Of a DNA stretch of 64,000 nt, positions 1-8,981 are shown piece after piece; position 1 is the stretch's first letter; each line of letters opens with the position of its first letter. The stretch comes from Cognaticolwellia sediminilitoris (lineage in GTDB: Bacteria > Pseudomonadota > Gammaproteobacteria > Enterobacterales > Alteromonadaceae): positions 33,904 to 97,903 of the forward strand of contig NBOG01000011.1 in the NCBI GenBank assembly GCA_002104535.1, read 5' to 3'. The position numbers and the translations under genes were made by a program. A model generated the notes under the pieces. It saw only the letters and a program-made list of their open reading frames with translations, ran no database searches and had not been told where the DNA came from.

Positions 1-62
1 AATCAAAAGGTTGTAGGTCCTTTCAAAATTTACAGAGGCAATAAGTTACGAAAGTAATATGC

Positions 63-139
63 GGAGTGGTAGTTCAGTTGGTTAGAATACCGGCCTGTCA
101 CGCCGGGGGTCGCGGGTTCGAGTCCCGTCCACTCCGCCA
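63..139 (+). tRNA. tRNA-Asp (GTC)
   Basis: This is a 77-nt cloverleaf that opens with GGAGTGG and closes with CCACTCC plus the encoded GCCA end. The anticodon arm reads CCGGCCTGTCACGCCGG, with anticodon GTC, and the T arm carries GGTTCGAGTCC. The sequence closely follows the enterobacterial tRNA-Asp layout. An identical second copy lies 44 nt downstream, so the two are probably co-transcribed. Nothing in the 62 nt upstream is recognisable as another RNA gene. Confidence 0.96.
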
Positions 140-183
140 ATCGTCTTCAAAGGAGGAGTTCTTAAACTCAGAAATAAATACGC

Positions 184-260
184 GGAGTGGTAGTTCAGTT
201 GGTTAGAATACCGGCCTGTCACGCCGGGGGTCGCGGGTTCGAGTCCCGTCCACTCCGCCA
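184..260 (+). tRNA. tRNA-Asp (GTC), second copy
   Basis: This 77-nt gene is identical to the copy at 63-139, including the encoded CCA and the GTC anticodon. It even shares the two flanking bases GC on the 5' side, so the duplicated unit is slightly longer than the tRNA. It is followed directly by short tandem repeats and by a decayed third copy. Confidence 0.96.
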
Positions 261-563
261 ATTTATTTAAAGTCCTAAAGTCCTAAAGTCCTAAAGTTTC
301 AAATCCAAATCCAAATCCAAATTAAAAACTAACCTTCAAATATATATTTCAAATAAATAGCACTGAAGTTCAGTTGGTTCACTTTTTATTAGATAGGCGG
401 CCTGTCAAGCTCAAAGCATGGGTTCGAGTCCCGTCCACTCCGCCAATTTATTTAAAGTCCTAAAGTTTCAAATCCAAATCCAAATCCAAATCCAAATTAA
501 AATCTAACCCTCAAATTTATATTTCAAATAAATAACCTTGAAGTTCAGTTGGTGCACTTTTAA
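261..563 (+). repeat. tandemly duplicated spacer with microrepeats behind the tRNA-Asp genes
   Basis: Two imperfect copies (about 261-380 and 446-563) share the order: ATTTATTTAAAG, a variable number of TCCTAAAG units (three in copy 1, one in copy 2), a variable number of AAATCC units, an AT-rich stretch, then GAAGTTCAGTTGGT from the tRNA D arm. Copy 2 ends in only this 5' tRNA fragment. A further set of about four CTTCAAAA units follows at about 607-637. The pattern fits repeated slippage or unequal crossing-over in a tRNA array. No gene is seen from 261 to 664. Confidence 0.7.
363..445 (+). pseudogene. decayed tRNA-Asp copy
   Basis: The 3' half keeps an intact T arm and acceptor strand (GGTTCGAGTCCCGTCCACTC then CGCCA), and the D-arm core AGTTCAGTTGGTT is also preserved. 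Between them the anticodon region is scrambled and expanded: GGCGGCCTGTCAAGC still shows the GTC context, but the stem no longer pairs and about 10 extra bases are present. The 5' acceptor strand GGAGTGG is lost. It cannot fold as a standard tRNA, so it is read as a pseudogene of the neighbouring tRNA-Asp. Confidence 0.75.
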
Positions 564-664
564 TTTCTTATATTTCCATAACTTTAGAAGCAACAGTAAA
601 CTTTTTCTTCAAAACTTCAAAACTTCAAAACTTCAAAGACAAGCCATATTTTTTCTAATAATCA

Positions 665-1123
665 TTAAGATCTAGTTAAATTTTCACGCATGCTATCGAT
701 CATATACTCAAGTGTTTCTGTATCGTGACTCTCAACGAAGTTTAAATGACTTTGACCTAGGGTTAGGTAATCTTGCAAATAACTGCTATAGCCCTTAACA
801 GGCACATCTTCTAGTTTATCGTAGTGCATAAACGCCATGCTCCAATCTGCAAAGCGTCGAGTGTCTATAGGGTTATTAATAAGCTGAGTAACACGACAAT
901 GACGAGTGTCTTGTAATAGCTTGGTGTAAAGCCCTTCAATAGCTTCTTTAGGCCCTTCAATGATCTGAAAAAAGCTTTGCTCGACGTACATTAAAAAACC
1001 AGTGATTTGATGTGATTCATTCTGAGAAACAGAAACATCCAGTATCGTTAACAGGTCTTCTTGGCTAGGTTCCGTGGTTGCAGCACTAAGATAAGCAAGT
1101 TGATATAAATTTTTTTTATTCAT
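665..1123 (-). CDS. BLUF-domain blue-light sensor protein
   Basis: A 152-residue protein made almost wholly of a BLUF (FAD-binding blue-light sensing) domain at residues 5-98. The photocycle residues are visible: Tyr11 in LAYLS, Asn35 in NESHQITG, Gln53 in FFQIIEGP, and Trp94/Met96 in DWSMAF. The DTRH motif at 72-75 is also typical. No output domain is attached, so it is a short BLUF protein that must signal through a partner. The start is supported by GGAG about 8 nt upstream. It points away from the sensory operon that begins at 1232, and a shared promoter region of about 100 bp separates them. Function as photoreceptor is well supported by the family; the partner is unknown. Confidence 0.92.
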   Translation of the reverse strand: MNKKNLYQLAYLSAATTEPSQEDLLTILDVSVSQNESHQITGFLMYVEQSFFQIIEGPKEAIEGLYTKLLQDTRHCRVTQLINNPIDTRRFADWSMAFMHYDKLEDVPVKGYSSYLQDYLTLGQSHLNFVESHDTETLEYMIDSMRENLTRS

Positions 1124-1231
1124 AAATTCTCCAAAATCTTAATAGTAGACTACGCTTAACATAATGATAATGCTTAATTAAAAGAGTAAACTAATTTACC
1201 TTTAAGATTAGCACATGGATTTTATATCGTG

Positions 1232-2245
1232 ATGAAAAATAAAAAACTAACTTCACTATTTAAAATAGCTTTATGTGGACTCCTACTGAGCTTTAATGTA
1301 CAAGCGAATATTAGTGATTTATGTAAAATAAATTATGACGAATTTGCGCCGCTTTCACAGCGTACCTTGGATATAGAAAATAAGGTTAAAGGTAAAACAA
1401 TTCTGCCTAAGGATGTCTTCTCGTTAACAGAGGAGCTGGCAAAGCATATGGGTATAAATGGCGTACGTATAACGTCGTCAAAACCTATTTTAAAAATACA
1501 ATCGGCATTACCTCGTACAAATCTAATACTGGCATACGATATTTTTCTGTTATCCCAGCTTTATAATCAACAAAAATTAGGCTTAGTTTCTATCCCGCCG
1601 CAATTAAAGTATCCCACAGAAATTGTTCCTGCTCATGTTTATCAATGGGTGGATGCTGCTTTAGCGCTTTGGCAATGTCATCATAAAAATATAGATACCA
1701 GTGATGTTGCGACAAGTTCGGCAGTATTAGAAATAACACCGATTGAAGTTTTTTACCTGATGACAAACATTCAAGAGAATTTAATGCGGGAAATTGATCC
1801 TGTTTTACTGCAAGAATTTTTTGTATTGCGGGTGTTATCGGTCGAGTTTTTGCTGCAAGACCTGTTTATAGAGAATAATTTACGCTTAATAAATAAACGA
1901 TTAAATAATGCTAACCAACAGATCAACGCTTTAGACGATTTATTATTAAGTTCGCTAAAAATAATATCAGAATTAAACGGTCAAACTTACTTAGATCTTA
2001 AGCAAGCCGTTATATCTCGAAGCGAAAAGCAAAATGAAGCATTCCGCTTGGTGACTAGTGCGCTTTTATTTGGTGAGACCTTATTTTTTAATAAACAAAA
2101 TCAATCGCTAGAACCTATGCCGATGTTACCTATTCTTAATCATGCCATGTCAGAAGACTCTGTTCAGTTCCAGATGAACGAAATATTTCAAATACTGGTC
2201 ACTTTTAACCAAAATGTTGATATAAAGCATGCAAACCAAAACTAA
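1232..2245 (+). CDS. predicted periplasmic protein of a sensory operon, function unknown
   Basis: This 337-residue protein begins with a clear Sec signal peptide (lysine-rich start, hydrophobic FKIALCGLLLSFNV, then Ala near residue 26). The rest is soluble, rich in Leu and Ile, and probably helical, with a coiled-coil-like stretch around residues 205-260. I recognise no family. GTG at 1229 and ATG at 1232 are both possible starts. The gene overlaps the next one (hybrid kinase) by 17 bp, so the two are translationally coupled. A periplasmic ligand-binding or accessory partner for the kinase sensor domain is a reasonable inference, but it is not shown by any motif. Confidence 0.75.
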   Translation: MKNKKLTSLFKIALCGLLLSFNVQANISDLCKINYDEFAPLSQRTLDIENKVKGKTILPKDVFSLTEELAKHMGINGVRITSSKPILKIQSALPRTNLILAYDIFLLSQLYNQQKLGLVSIPPQLKYPTEIVPAHVYQWVDAALALWQCHHKNIDTSDVATSSAVLEITPIEVFYLMTNIQENLMREIDPVLLQEFFVLRVLSVEFLLQDLFIENNLRLINKRLNNANQQINALDDLLLSSLKIISELNGQTYLDLKQAVISRSEKQNEAFRLVTSALLFGETLFFNKQNQSLEPMPMLPILNHAMSEDSVQFQMNEIFQILVTFNQNVDIKHANQN

Positions 2246-5200
2246 CCTTCAATCATTACTTGAGCAATTAATAAAACGCTTAATGACAGGCGGTTTTTCT
2301 TTAATTTTATTAGTGTTCTTAATCTTCAGCTTAATTTTGCTCGAATACCGTAATGAAACTAATACCGCATTACGGTTTGAAAAGACAATATTTGATTTAC
2401 AGCAATTGATTAATAAAGCAAATTTGGAAATGGATATTTCTCGATTGGAGCGTCAATCGACCAATTTACATAAACTGTCTGATTTTTGGCGAGGTATCAA
2501 TGACACTATTTTAACAATAGAACAAGTTGATCGTAGTTTAAAGTTAGAAGCTCTGAAAGAACTTTTGTTGCATCTAGAAATGAGACATAAAAGAATCATT
2601 AAAATAGTGATTTTTAATCTCGACAACCCTTACGAAAAACTCTTCGACGAAAGAATTGAACCTGCTGAAGCTATATTACTTAACAGTTTAGATTCTTTAA
2701 TCAATATAAGTTATCAAAGCACTAATTTAATGGCTACAAAAACCGCGGCTGACTTAAGAAGTCAGGTCACTAAGTCTTTGGTTTTACTAGCTGAATTATC
2801 ACAAAGAAACTCAAGTGCGACATGGCAATCATATAATAAAAAACTACGTCAAATAGATCAAAATATTCAGGCGATAGGTGAAGTTGCTATTAAATCGCCA
2901 GGAATTAGTCGTGCTGTAAAAGCTTTCCAAGCTGAATATTCAACATTTAATCATAACGTTGAAAGCTTCAAGTTATTATCAACAAGTAATAGATATTTCG
3001 ATCTTGATTTACATAAAGTTCAAGCAAATAAGATAAGTAAGGCTATCGACTATGAAATTACCCGCTTAAATGAGCAATACTTTACCGGTTTAAAAGAATT
3101 AGAAATAAAACTTTGGTTGATGATTGCATTTTCGATGTTGTTAATTTTATTAGGCATTTTGTACGGTAATCGGCTTTTAATGGCATGGAAGAATGCTTTT
3201 ATTAAAGATATCGCGCTGCCTATTTCAGCAATTAGTGCGCAAAGCAAACAGATTGCCACCGGTGAAACAGAAGTTTCATTGCAATCAAATTCAACTGTAC
3301 ATGAAATTGTTGAGTTAATTGAAGCGGTTTCTCAGATCAAAACAATCGTTGCTAAAAACAATCGTGACGTTGCCTTTAACCAACGGGTTATGCGCTATAA
3401 AGAAAAAATTAACCAGTTGCAATCAACGGATAACAATTTCGAGCAATTAGTCGCTCAATCATTTGATATGATTATAGAATATAGTGGTGGCTTAGCTGCC
3501 GCCTTATATCTAAAATCTCAAGCTGAGAAGTCTGCTTTAACGCTATCTAATTGTTATTGTATTTCTGATAAAAAGTTACCACTTGGCCAGAGAATGAATG
3601 AAGACTTGTTACAGCAAACAATGAAATCTAAGTCTCCAGTGTTTTATAACTTGTTTGACGAACGTCTCAATGTTGAAAGCGCCTTTTTTACCTTACGTCC
3701 TAGTCAATTATGTTTATATCCGATAGAAGACAACGCTCAACTTATCGGAGTATTAGAGTTGGCGTTACCTGAGTTGGATGACTCTGAGCAAAGCCATTTA
3801 TTAGAAGTATTAGAACGATTTGCCATGGTCATGGTGTCGCAATTAAATATCACTCATACCAAAGAGTTACTTGCGGTTACTGAAACTCAGAAATTAAAGC
3901 TGAGTGAGACCATGGATGAAATGAAGTTGCAACACGTAGCATTACAAAACTCGGAAGCTGAACTTGAAGTACAAGCCGATGAATTAAGTATCGTTAACTC
4001 ACAATTGAAAAAGCAAAATGCAGAGGCTGAATATCAACAAAAACGCTTGGCAGAATTGAATTCAACTTTAAAAATCACCAGTGCAGAACTTAAAAAAGCC
4101 AGTGAATTGAAAAGCGAATTTTTGTCAAAAGTATCACATGAATTACGCACACCGCTCAATAGCATTATTATTTTGATCCAAACCTTGATCAGAAATCCTG
4201 AAACCTTGGATGAGCAGCAATTAAAGTCGTTAGAAATTGTTAATCATAGCAGTCAAGACTTACTAGAATTGATAAACGATTTACTTGATATGGCCAGAAT
4301 TGAAGCTGGCGAAATTAAGGTACACTTTGACCTGTACAACACTACAGATTTAATCAAGAGAGTTGAAAGTTTATTCAACCCGATAGCAGAGGATAAGCAG
4401 TTAGAGTTTATTGTTGAAATTGCTCCAGAGGTACCTGAAACCATTTATACCGATAGTCAACGTTTACAGCAGGTGATTAGGAATTTACTGTCTAATGCTT
4501 TCAAATTTACCAAAAAGGGCAGTGTTACTTTGTCGGTTACATTTAAAGAACAATGGTTTAAGTTTTCTGTTATTGATACCGGTGTGGGAATAAAAACAGA
4601 ATCGAAAAATCAAATATTCGAAGCATTTAAGCAAGTGGCTAATAGTGATTTTTCAGCGCGACAAGGAACAGGGTTAGGGTTAAGCATTTCTTCACAGCTG
4701 GTTGAAGTATTAGGTGGCAGAATAGAATTAACCTCTGAATTTGGTCAAGGAAGTGCCTTTACGATATTACTGCCTAAAAGTAATCAGTATCCTAATGCAA
4801 TAGACGCTGGCAGGCTTCAGGCATCACCTAGCGTTGATGAAACAAACAAACTGGCTCAGTTACCTGAAATCGAAAGTAAGAAAGAAGCGCCAAAAACTGC
4901 TAAAAAATGGCAAGTGTTAGGGGCGAAATCTAAAATGATGGAAGGGGTTACTGCATCTAAAAAGTCGCTTGAGAGACTTAAATATTGTGACATACAGGCG
5001 ATAGAAAATAGATCCTTATTACTGGAAAAAACTCAAGGTTTAATCATTGTCTTACAAAAAAGCTTTGTCGATAAATTAGCTCAGCCAGCGGTTAAAGATT
5101 ATTTAGAGTTAATTTCCAGCGCCATGCCGATTATCCTTATTTCTACAGATAAAAGCCTAAGACCTGCTAAGTGGTTAGAAATATTGGCATCTAAGAGTTT

Positions 5201-5735
5201 AGTGTGGAATAAAGAAGCTATGTCGTACTTACAAAACTTAGTCATTCAAAATGATGATGTAGTCATTGACGCTGAAGCCGAGACTAAGACTAAGACCGAT
5301 TTAGTGCAAGACAATAGCCATGATAATGAAAACGATAATCAGCATTTTGAGTTTTCGCCGGGAAGACGAGTTTTAATTGTTGAAGATGATATGCGCAGTT
5401 TGTTTTCTATGAGTGTATTAATGAAGCAATCAGGTATTGAAACAGAGCTTGCTGATAATTTACAACTTGCGGAAGAAAAAATGATTAACACTAATATAGA
5501 CGCAGTCATTACCGACCTAGTGCTACCTGATGGTGATGGCCTGTCATTTATTAAGTTTATTCGTGAAAAGCCTCGTTTTAATGAAACTCCTATTATTGTT
5601 TTATCGGCAAAAAACTTAAAAGAAGAAAAACAAAAGTGTGTTGAAGCCGGTGCTAATTATTATTTTGATAAACCTGGAAACGTACCTAAATTATTAGCGG
5701 TGCTGCATCAGGTATTGGAGCACGATAATGATTGA
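2229..5735 (+). CDS. membrane hybrid histidine kinase (HAMP-like, GAF-like, HisKA, HATPase, REC)
   Basis: This 1168-residue inner-membrane sensor kinase has TM1 at about 19-38, a periplasmic helical sensor region to about 288, and TM2 at about 290-312. A HAMP-like linker (to about 375) and a GAF-like region (about 395-535) follow. A long coiled coil rich in Glu, Gln and Lys spans about 540-635. HisKA carries SHELRTPLNS with phospho-His637. The HATPase has the N box NLLSNAFKF, G1 DTGVGI and G2 GTGLGLSI. After a degenerate receiver-like stretch (about 900-1015), an intact C-terminal receiver has acceptor Asp1096 in ITDLVLPDGDG. It overlaps the cheR-like gene by 8 bp. The adjacent CheR/CheB pair suggests adaptation by methylation, possibly of the coiled coil; that is inference. 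Confidence 0.9.
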   Translation: MQTKTNLQSLLEQLIKRLMTGGFSLILLVFLIFSLILLEYRNETNTALRFEKTIFDLQQLINKANLEMDISRLERQSTNLHKLSDFWRGINDTILTIEQVDRSLKLEALKELLLHLEMRHKRIIKIVIFNLDNPYEKLFDERIEPAEAILLNSLDSLINISYQSTNLMATKTAADLRSQVTKSLVLLAELSQRNSSATWQSYNKKLRQIDQNIQAIGEVAIKSPGISRAVKAFQAEYSTFNHNVESFKLLSTSNRYFDLDLHKVQANKISKAIDYEITRLNEQYFTGLKELEIKLWLMIAFSMLLILLGILYGNRLLMAWKNAFIKDIALPISAISAQSKQIATGETEVSLQSNSTVHEIVELIEAVSQIKTIVAKNNRDVAFNQRVMRYKEKINQLQSTDNNFEQLVAQSFDMIIEYSGGLAAALYLKSQAEKSALTLSNCYCISDKKLPLGQRMNEDLLQQTMKSKSPVFYNLFDERLNVESAFFTLRPSQLCLYPIEDNAQLIGVLELALPELDDSEQSHLLEVLERFAMVMVSQLNITHTKELLAVTETQKLKLSETMDEMKLQHVALQNSEAELEVQADELSIVNSQLKKQNAEAEYQQKRLAELNSTLKITSAELKKASELKSEFLSKVSHELRTPLNSIIILIQTLIRNPETLDEQQLKSLEIVNHSSQDLLELINDLLDMARIEAGEIKVHFDLYNTTDLIKRVESLFNPIAEDKQLEFIVEIAPEVPETIYTDSQRLQQVIRNLLSNAFKFTKKGSVTLSVTFKEQWFKFSVIDTGVGIKTESKNQIFEAFKQVANSDFSARQGTGLGLSISSQLVEVLGGRIELTSEFGQGSAFTILLPKSNQYPNAIDAGRLQASPSVDETNKLAQLPEIESKKEAPKTAKKWQVLGAKSKMMEGVTASKKSLERLKYCDIQAIENRSLLLEKTQGLIIVLQKSFVDKLAQPAVKDYLELISSAMPIILISTDKSLRPAKWLEILASKSLVWNKEAMSYLQNLVIQNDDVVIDAEAETKTKTDLVQDNSHDNENDNQHFEFSPGRRVLIVEDDMRSLFSMSVLMKQSGIETELADNLQLAEEKMINTNIDAVITDLVLPDGDGLSFIKFIREKPRFNETPIIVLSAKNLKEEKQKCVEAGANYYFDKPGNVPKLLAVLHQVLEHDND

Positions 5736-6555
5736 CCCACTTATTTCGACTGAGATGATCTTGTTATTAATAAAACGGGTCACTGATTACGATTTTACCC
5801 ATTATTCATTACCGGTTTTACAGCGTCGTGTTGAATCATTTATGAAATTGAATGAAATTAATGGTTACCCCGAACTAATTAATCGACTTCTGCTTGGTGA
5901 AGAAAACCTAACTCAACAGCTGATCCAATCCCTCACTATTACCTATTCAGTATTTTTTCGCGACACTGAATATTTTGAACGTTTGTACTATAGTGTTTTG
6001 CCAAAATTAAGTATGCACACTAAAATTAAAGTATGGAGTGTTGGTTGCTCAACCGGCGAAGAAACTTATTCTTTAGCGTGTTTATTTAAGTTAAGTAAAA
6101 TCCTAGAAAGAAGCCATTTCTTAGGTTCAGACATTAATGAAAAAGCTTTATCAGCGGCTCGACGTGGGGTGTTTGATATTGAACGTATGAGCGAGCTAGA
6201 GTCACAGTTTAAGGCCATTGGTTTTGACAGTTATTTTTCCTTAGTTGATTCAATATCGGTGCATGATGATAGTTTTTCATTTTCTGATGACATTATTTCA
6301 AGATGCCAGTTTACCAAGCATAACGTTGTAAAAGGAGGCTCGCTCGGAAAAATGCACTTAGTCTCTTGTCGAAATTTGTTGATTTACTTAAGCAGGGAAG
6401 AGCAGGTTCGGATTATCAAAGAATTGTTAATTCCAAGTGTTGAGCCTGGCGGGTTTTTATTATTAGGTAATGCTGAAAATATCCAATTAGAACAAGATTT
6501 ACCTAATATTAAGAAATTAGCCAGTGGCGTTAATATTTATCAGGTCATGGAATGA
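5728..6555 (+). CDS. CheR-type protein-glutamate methyltransferase
   Basis: This 275-residue protein has the CheR layout: an N-terminal helical domain (about 1-70, with DFTHYSLPVLQRRVESF) and a SAM-binding Rossmann domain. Motif I is VGCSTGEETYSLA at about 108-120, and the CheR signature SCRNLLIYL lies near 220-228. CheR methylates glutamates of receptors using SAM. No methyl-accepting chemoreceptor gene is nearby, and the gene overlaps the hybrid kinase by 8 bp, so the kinase itself or a distant receptor is the likely substrate. No TPR extension is present. Confidence 0.92.
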   Translation: MIDPLISTEMILLLIKRVTDYDFTHYSLPVLQRRVESFMKLNEINGYPELINRLLLGEENLTQQLIQSLTITYSVFFRDTEYFERLYYSVLPKLSMHTKIKVWSVGCSTGEETYSLACLFKLSKILERSHFLGSDINEKALSAARRGVFDIERMSELESQFKAIGFDSYFSLVDSISVHDDSFSFSDDIISRCQFTKHNVVKGGSLGKMHLVSCRNLLIYLSREEQVRIIKELLIPSVEPGGFLLLGNAENIQLEQDLPNIKKLASGVNIYQVME

Positions 6556-6606
6556 ATATGGATACAATCAGTGTTGATGATAATCATAATATCGGTAGTG
6601 ACTTAA

Positions 6607-7203
6607 ATGAATATTAACTTAAGGCACAGATATGACAGAATTTTAATAGGTGGCTCCTGTGGTAGCCTTGACTTAGTGGATAAGTTATTTGCTGGTGGTC
6701 AGTGGGAAAATTTACCACCCATTGTTTATGCCTGTCATATAACTAAAGAAACAGGAGTAAATCACTTGTGTGAATTGCTTAATAAAAAATTACCACTTGA
6801 GGTCAGTATCGCAGAACCAGGAGGAAAAATGGCTAATAACCATTTGTACTTATCACCTGCTGGATACCATATATTGTTAGAAGATAGTGGCACAACGTTT
6901 AGATATTATGACGATGGGCCTTATTTGTCATCGAAGCCGTCAATTAACCTATTTTTTATGTCTTGCTGTGGACACGAAGCAAAAAAAACACTGGTGATAT
7001 TAGCAAGTGGCGCAAACAATGACGGCGCTGAGGGAATGCATGCATTAAGTTTACATGGCGCAAGGTGTGCAATTGTTGATCCTGACTATTGTCAATTTGA
7101 TGATATGCCAAGAGCTGCGATGCGCGAATGTCATGAATACGAATTAATTCCGCACGGTAAAGAACGAAAATGGTTACAGAGGATATTATGGACAAAGATA
7201 TGA
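6607..7203 (+). CDS. stand-alone CheB-type methylesterase domain
   Basis: This 198-residue protein corresponds to the CheB effector domain without the usual receiver domain. The catalytic triad is readable: Ser17 in LIGGSCGS, His44 in VYACH, and Asp139 in ASGANNDGAEGM. CheB removes methyl groups placed by CheR, or deamidates glutamines. Without its own receiver, activation probably depends on a partner such as the receiver of the preceding kinase or of the next protein. The Shine-Dalgarno sequence is weak, and a 21-codon ORF (6552-6617) overlaps both cheR's end and this start, which may couple translation. The 3' end overlaps the next gene by about 16 bp. Confidence 0.88.
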   Translation: MNINLRHRYDRILIGGSCGSLDLVDKLFAGGQWENLPPIVYACHITKETGVNHLCELLNKKLPLEVSIAEPGGKMANNHLYLSPAGYHILLEDSGTTFRYYDDGPYLSSKPSINLFFMSCCGHEAKKTLVILASGANNDGAEGMHALSLHGARCAIVDPDYCQFDDMPRAAMRECHEYELIPHGKERKWLQRILWTKI

Positions 7204-8906
7204 GCAAAGATGATTTAGTCATTCTAGTTGTAGATGATTTGCAGGCAAATTTATACGCTATGCAACAGATGCTGTTAAACGTTGATGCGACAATCAAAAC
7301 TGCTTTATCTGCAGAGGAAGGTCTGAAATATATGCTGAATAATCCAGTACATATTTTGATCTTAGATTATTCAATGCCACAAATGAACGGTGCTGAAATG
7401 GCCGAATTGATCCGTCTACAATTCTCTGAGCCGCCACCGATTTTATTTGTAACTGCCCATGGTCATAACGTTCCAGGGCTTGAAAAACTTTGCTACCAAA
7501 GTGGTGCTATTGATTTTATCGAAAAGCCAGTTAAAGAAGAAATTTTACTCGCTAAGCTCAATGTATTAATTCGGCTGACTACTCAGCAATTTGAACTGGC
7601 GTGGTTAGCGCGGATAGATCCATTAACTCAAATTAAAAATCGTTTATCTTTTAATGATGAATTAAAACAAAACTTTTCACGGGCGAAACGCCAATCAACA
7701 ACACAATTAAAAGGCGGTAATTCACCTTTAGCCTTGCTCGCATTTGATTTAGACGACTTTAAACGTATTAATGATGAGTTTGGCCATGATGCAGGCGATG
7801 CGGTTTTAGTCTCATTTGCTGAGCGATTAAATGATCTTGTTCGGGAATCTGATCTTGTCGCACGCTTAGGCGGTGATGAGTTTATGGTGTTATTGACCAA
7901 TATTTCAATGGCTGAAGAGGCTGAAGTTGTTGCACGGAAAATTATGAAAACGTGTGAGAAACCGGTTAACTATAACGGTTTAGATCTGCCGATAAAATTA
8001 AGTATCGGTATCGCACTTTTTCCTCAACATGCTAGTACTGATTTAGAATTATTAAAAGCTGCCGATTTAGCGCTTTATCAAGCTAAAAGTAAAGGCCGGG
8101 GCGTGATTAACATACTGGTTGATAACAATAATATTGAAGAAGAAGAATTAGCAAAACACCTAGATTTAAATTGCCAAGCCGTTTTTAATAATACTAATGA
8201 AGTTGTTGGGGGAGAAATATTAGCGACTATTGAAGGTCTTAAGGACATCAATAATATCAGAGAAGCGATTAACCATTTCAAACAATCAGGTCATGTTGAT
8301 ATATTTGAACGTGTCGTGAGCGAAAAATTAACATACGCTATTGAGACTATTGCAGAAGATAACAATAGAGAAAAATATTTAATATTTGTTAATAAAAATT
8401 TACAAGACTTGTTACGGCATGAAGATATTGAAACATTATTAGATATTCATAAATTACTGAAACTTCGTAATATTGAAATGGTCATTGATATAGATGGTTG
8501 GGCACACCTCACTCCTGATTCTCATTTTTTTAATTCATTAATTTATTTGATGAATCAAGGGATTTCTACTTGCTTACAAGATGTTGGCGAAAAGCACATT
8601 CCTTGCCATTTAATTGCAAAAATGAAGTTCGAATATATTAAAATTTCATGTTCAGTAGTGGCAACTATTGATAGCGATGAATTGTCTTACTCGATTGCAA
8701 ATGCCATATGCCAAATAGCTCATGCAAGTGGCGCTAAGGTTGTTGCAGTTGGTGTTGAAAATAAAGAGCAAAGTGAATGTTTGAAAAGTATGGGCTGTGA
8801 TTATTTTCAAGGTAATGTTTATGATCGTCCTATCAAGTTTGATAAGTTTGACTTTCGCTATATCCATAAGCGCCCAGAAATTTTTACTAAGAATAAAGTG
8901 TTATAA
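7188..8906 (+). CDS. response regulator: REC-GGDEF diguanylate cyclase with degenerate EAL domain
   Basis: This 572-residue protein has a receiver domain at about 8-122 with acceptor Asp60 (LILDYSMPQ) and Lys in the FIEKPVK motif. A GGDEF domain at about 140-310 has an intact active site, GGDEF at 228-232, which predicts c-di-GMP synthesis. The C-terminal EAL-like domain (about 320-560) has GGEIL where EAL is expected and CLQDVGEKH where the DDFGTG loop should be, so phosphodiesterase activity is unlikely. I chose ATG 7188 because AGAGG lies 5 nt upstream; the in-frame ATG at 7170 is the alternative. It is the likely output of the kinase, CheR and CheB system. The operon appears to end here. 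Confidence 0.9.
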   Translation: MDKDMSKDDLVILVVDDLQANLYAMQQMLLNVDATIKTALSAEEGLKYMLNNPVHILILDYSMPQMNGAEMAELIRLQFSEPPPILFVTAHGHNVPGLEKLCYQSGAIDFIEKPVKEEILLAKLNVLIRLTTQQFELAWLARIDPLTQIKNRLSFNDELKQNFSRAKRQSTTQLKGGNSPLALLAFDLDDFKRINDEFGHDAGDAVLVSFAERLNDLVRESDLVARLGGDEFMVLLTNISMAEEAEVVARKIMKTCEKPVNYNGLDLPIKLSIGIALFPQHASTDLELLKAADLALYQAKSKGRGVINILVDNNNIEEEELAKHLDLNCQAVFNNTNEVVGGEILATIEGLKDINNIREAINHFKQSGHVDIFERVVSEKLTYAIETIAEDNNREKYLIFVNKNLQDLLRHEDIETLLDIHKLLKLRNIEMVIDIDGWAHLTPDSHFFNSLIYLMNQGISTCLQDVGEKHIPCHLIAKMKFEYIKISCSVVATIDSDELSYSIANAICQIAHASGAKVVAVGVENKEQSECLKSMGCDYFQGNVYDRPIKFDKFDFRYIHKRPEIFTKNKVL

Positions 8907-8981
8907 ACTTATGAGATTAAAGGAAATTAAACATACTGTTTTTACAAATAACGAAACAGCACGATAAGGAAGTTTAATCAT

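Noticed and set aside
261-640. Short regular repeats considered as a CRISPR array
   Set aside because: Units are 6-10 bp without unique spacers of constant length, and no cas genes are present.
6552-6617. 21-codon ORF bridging cheR and cheB
   Set aside because: It overlaps both genes and has no ribosome binding site or homology. It could aid translational coupling, but that cannot be shown, so it is mentioned only under cheB.
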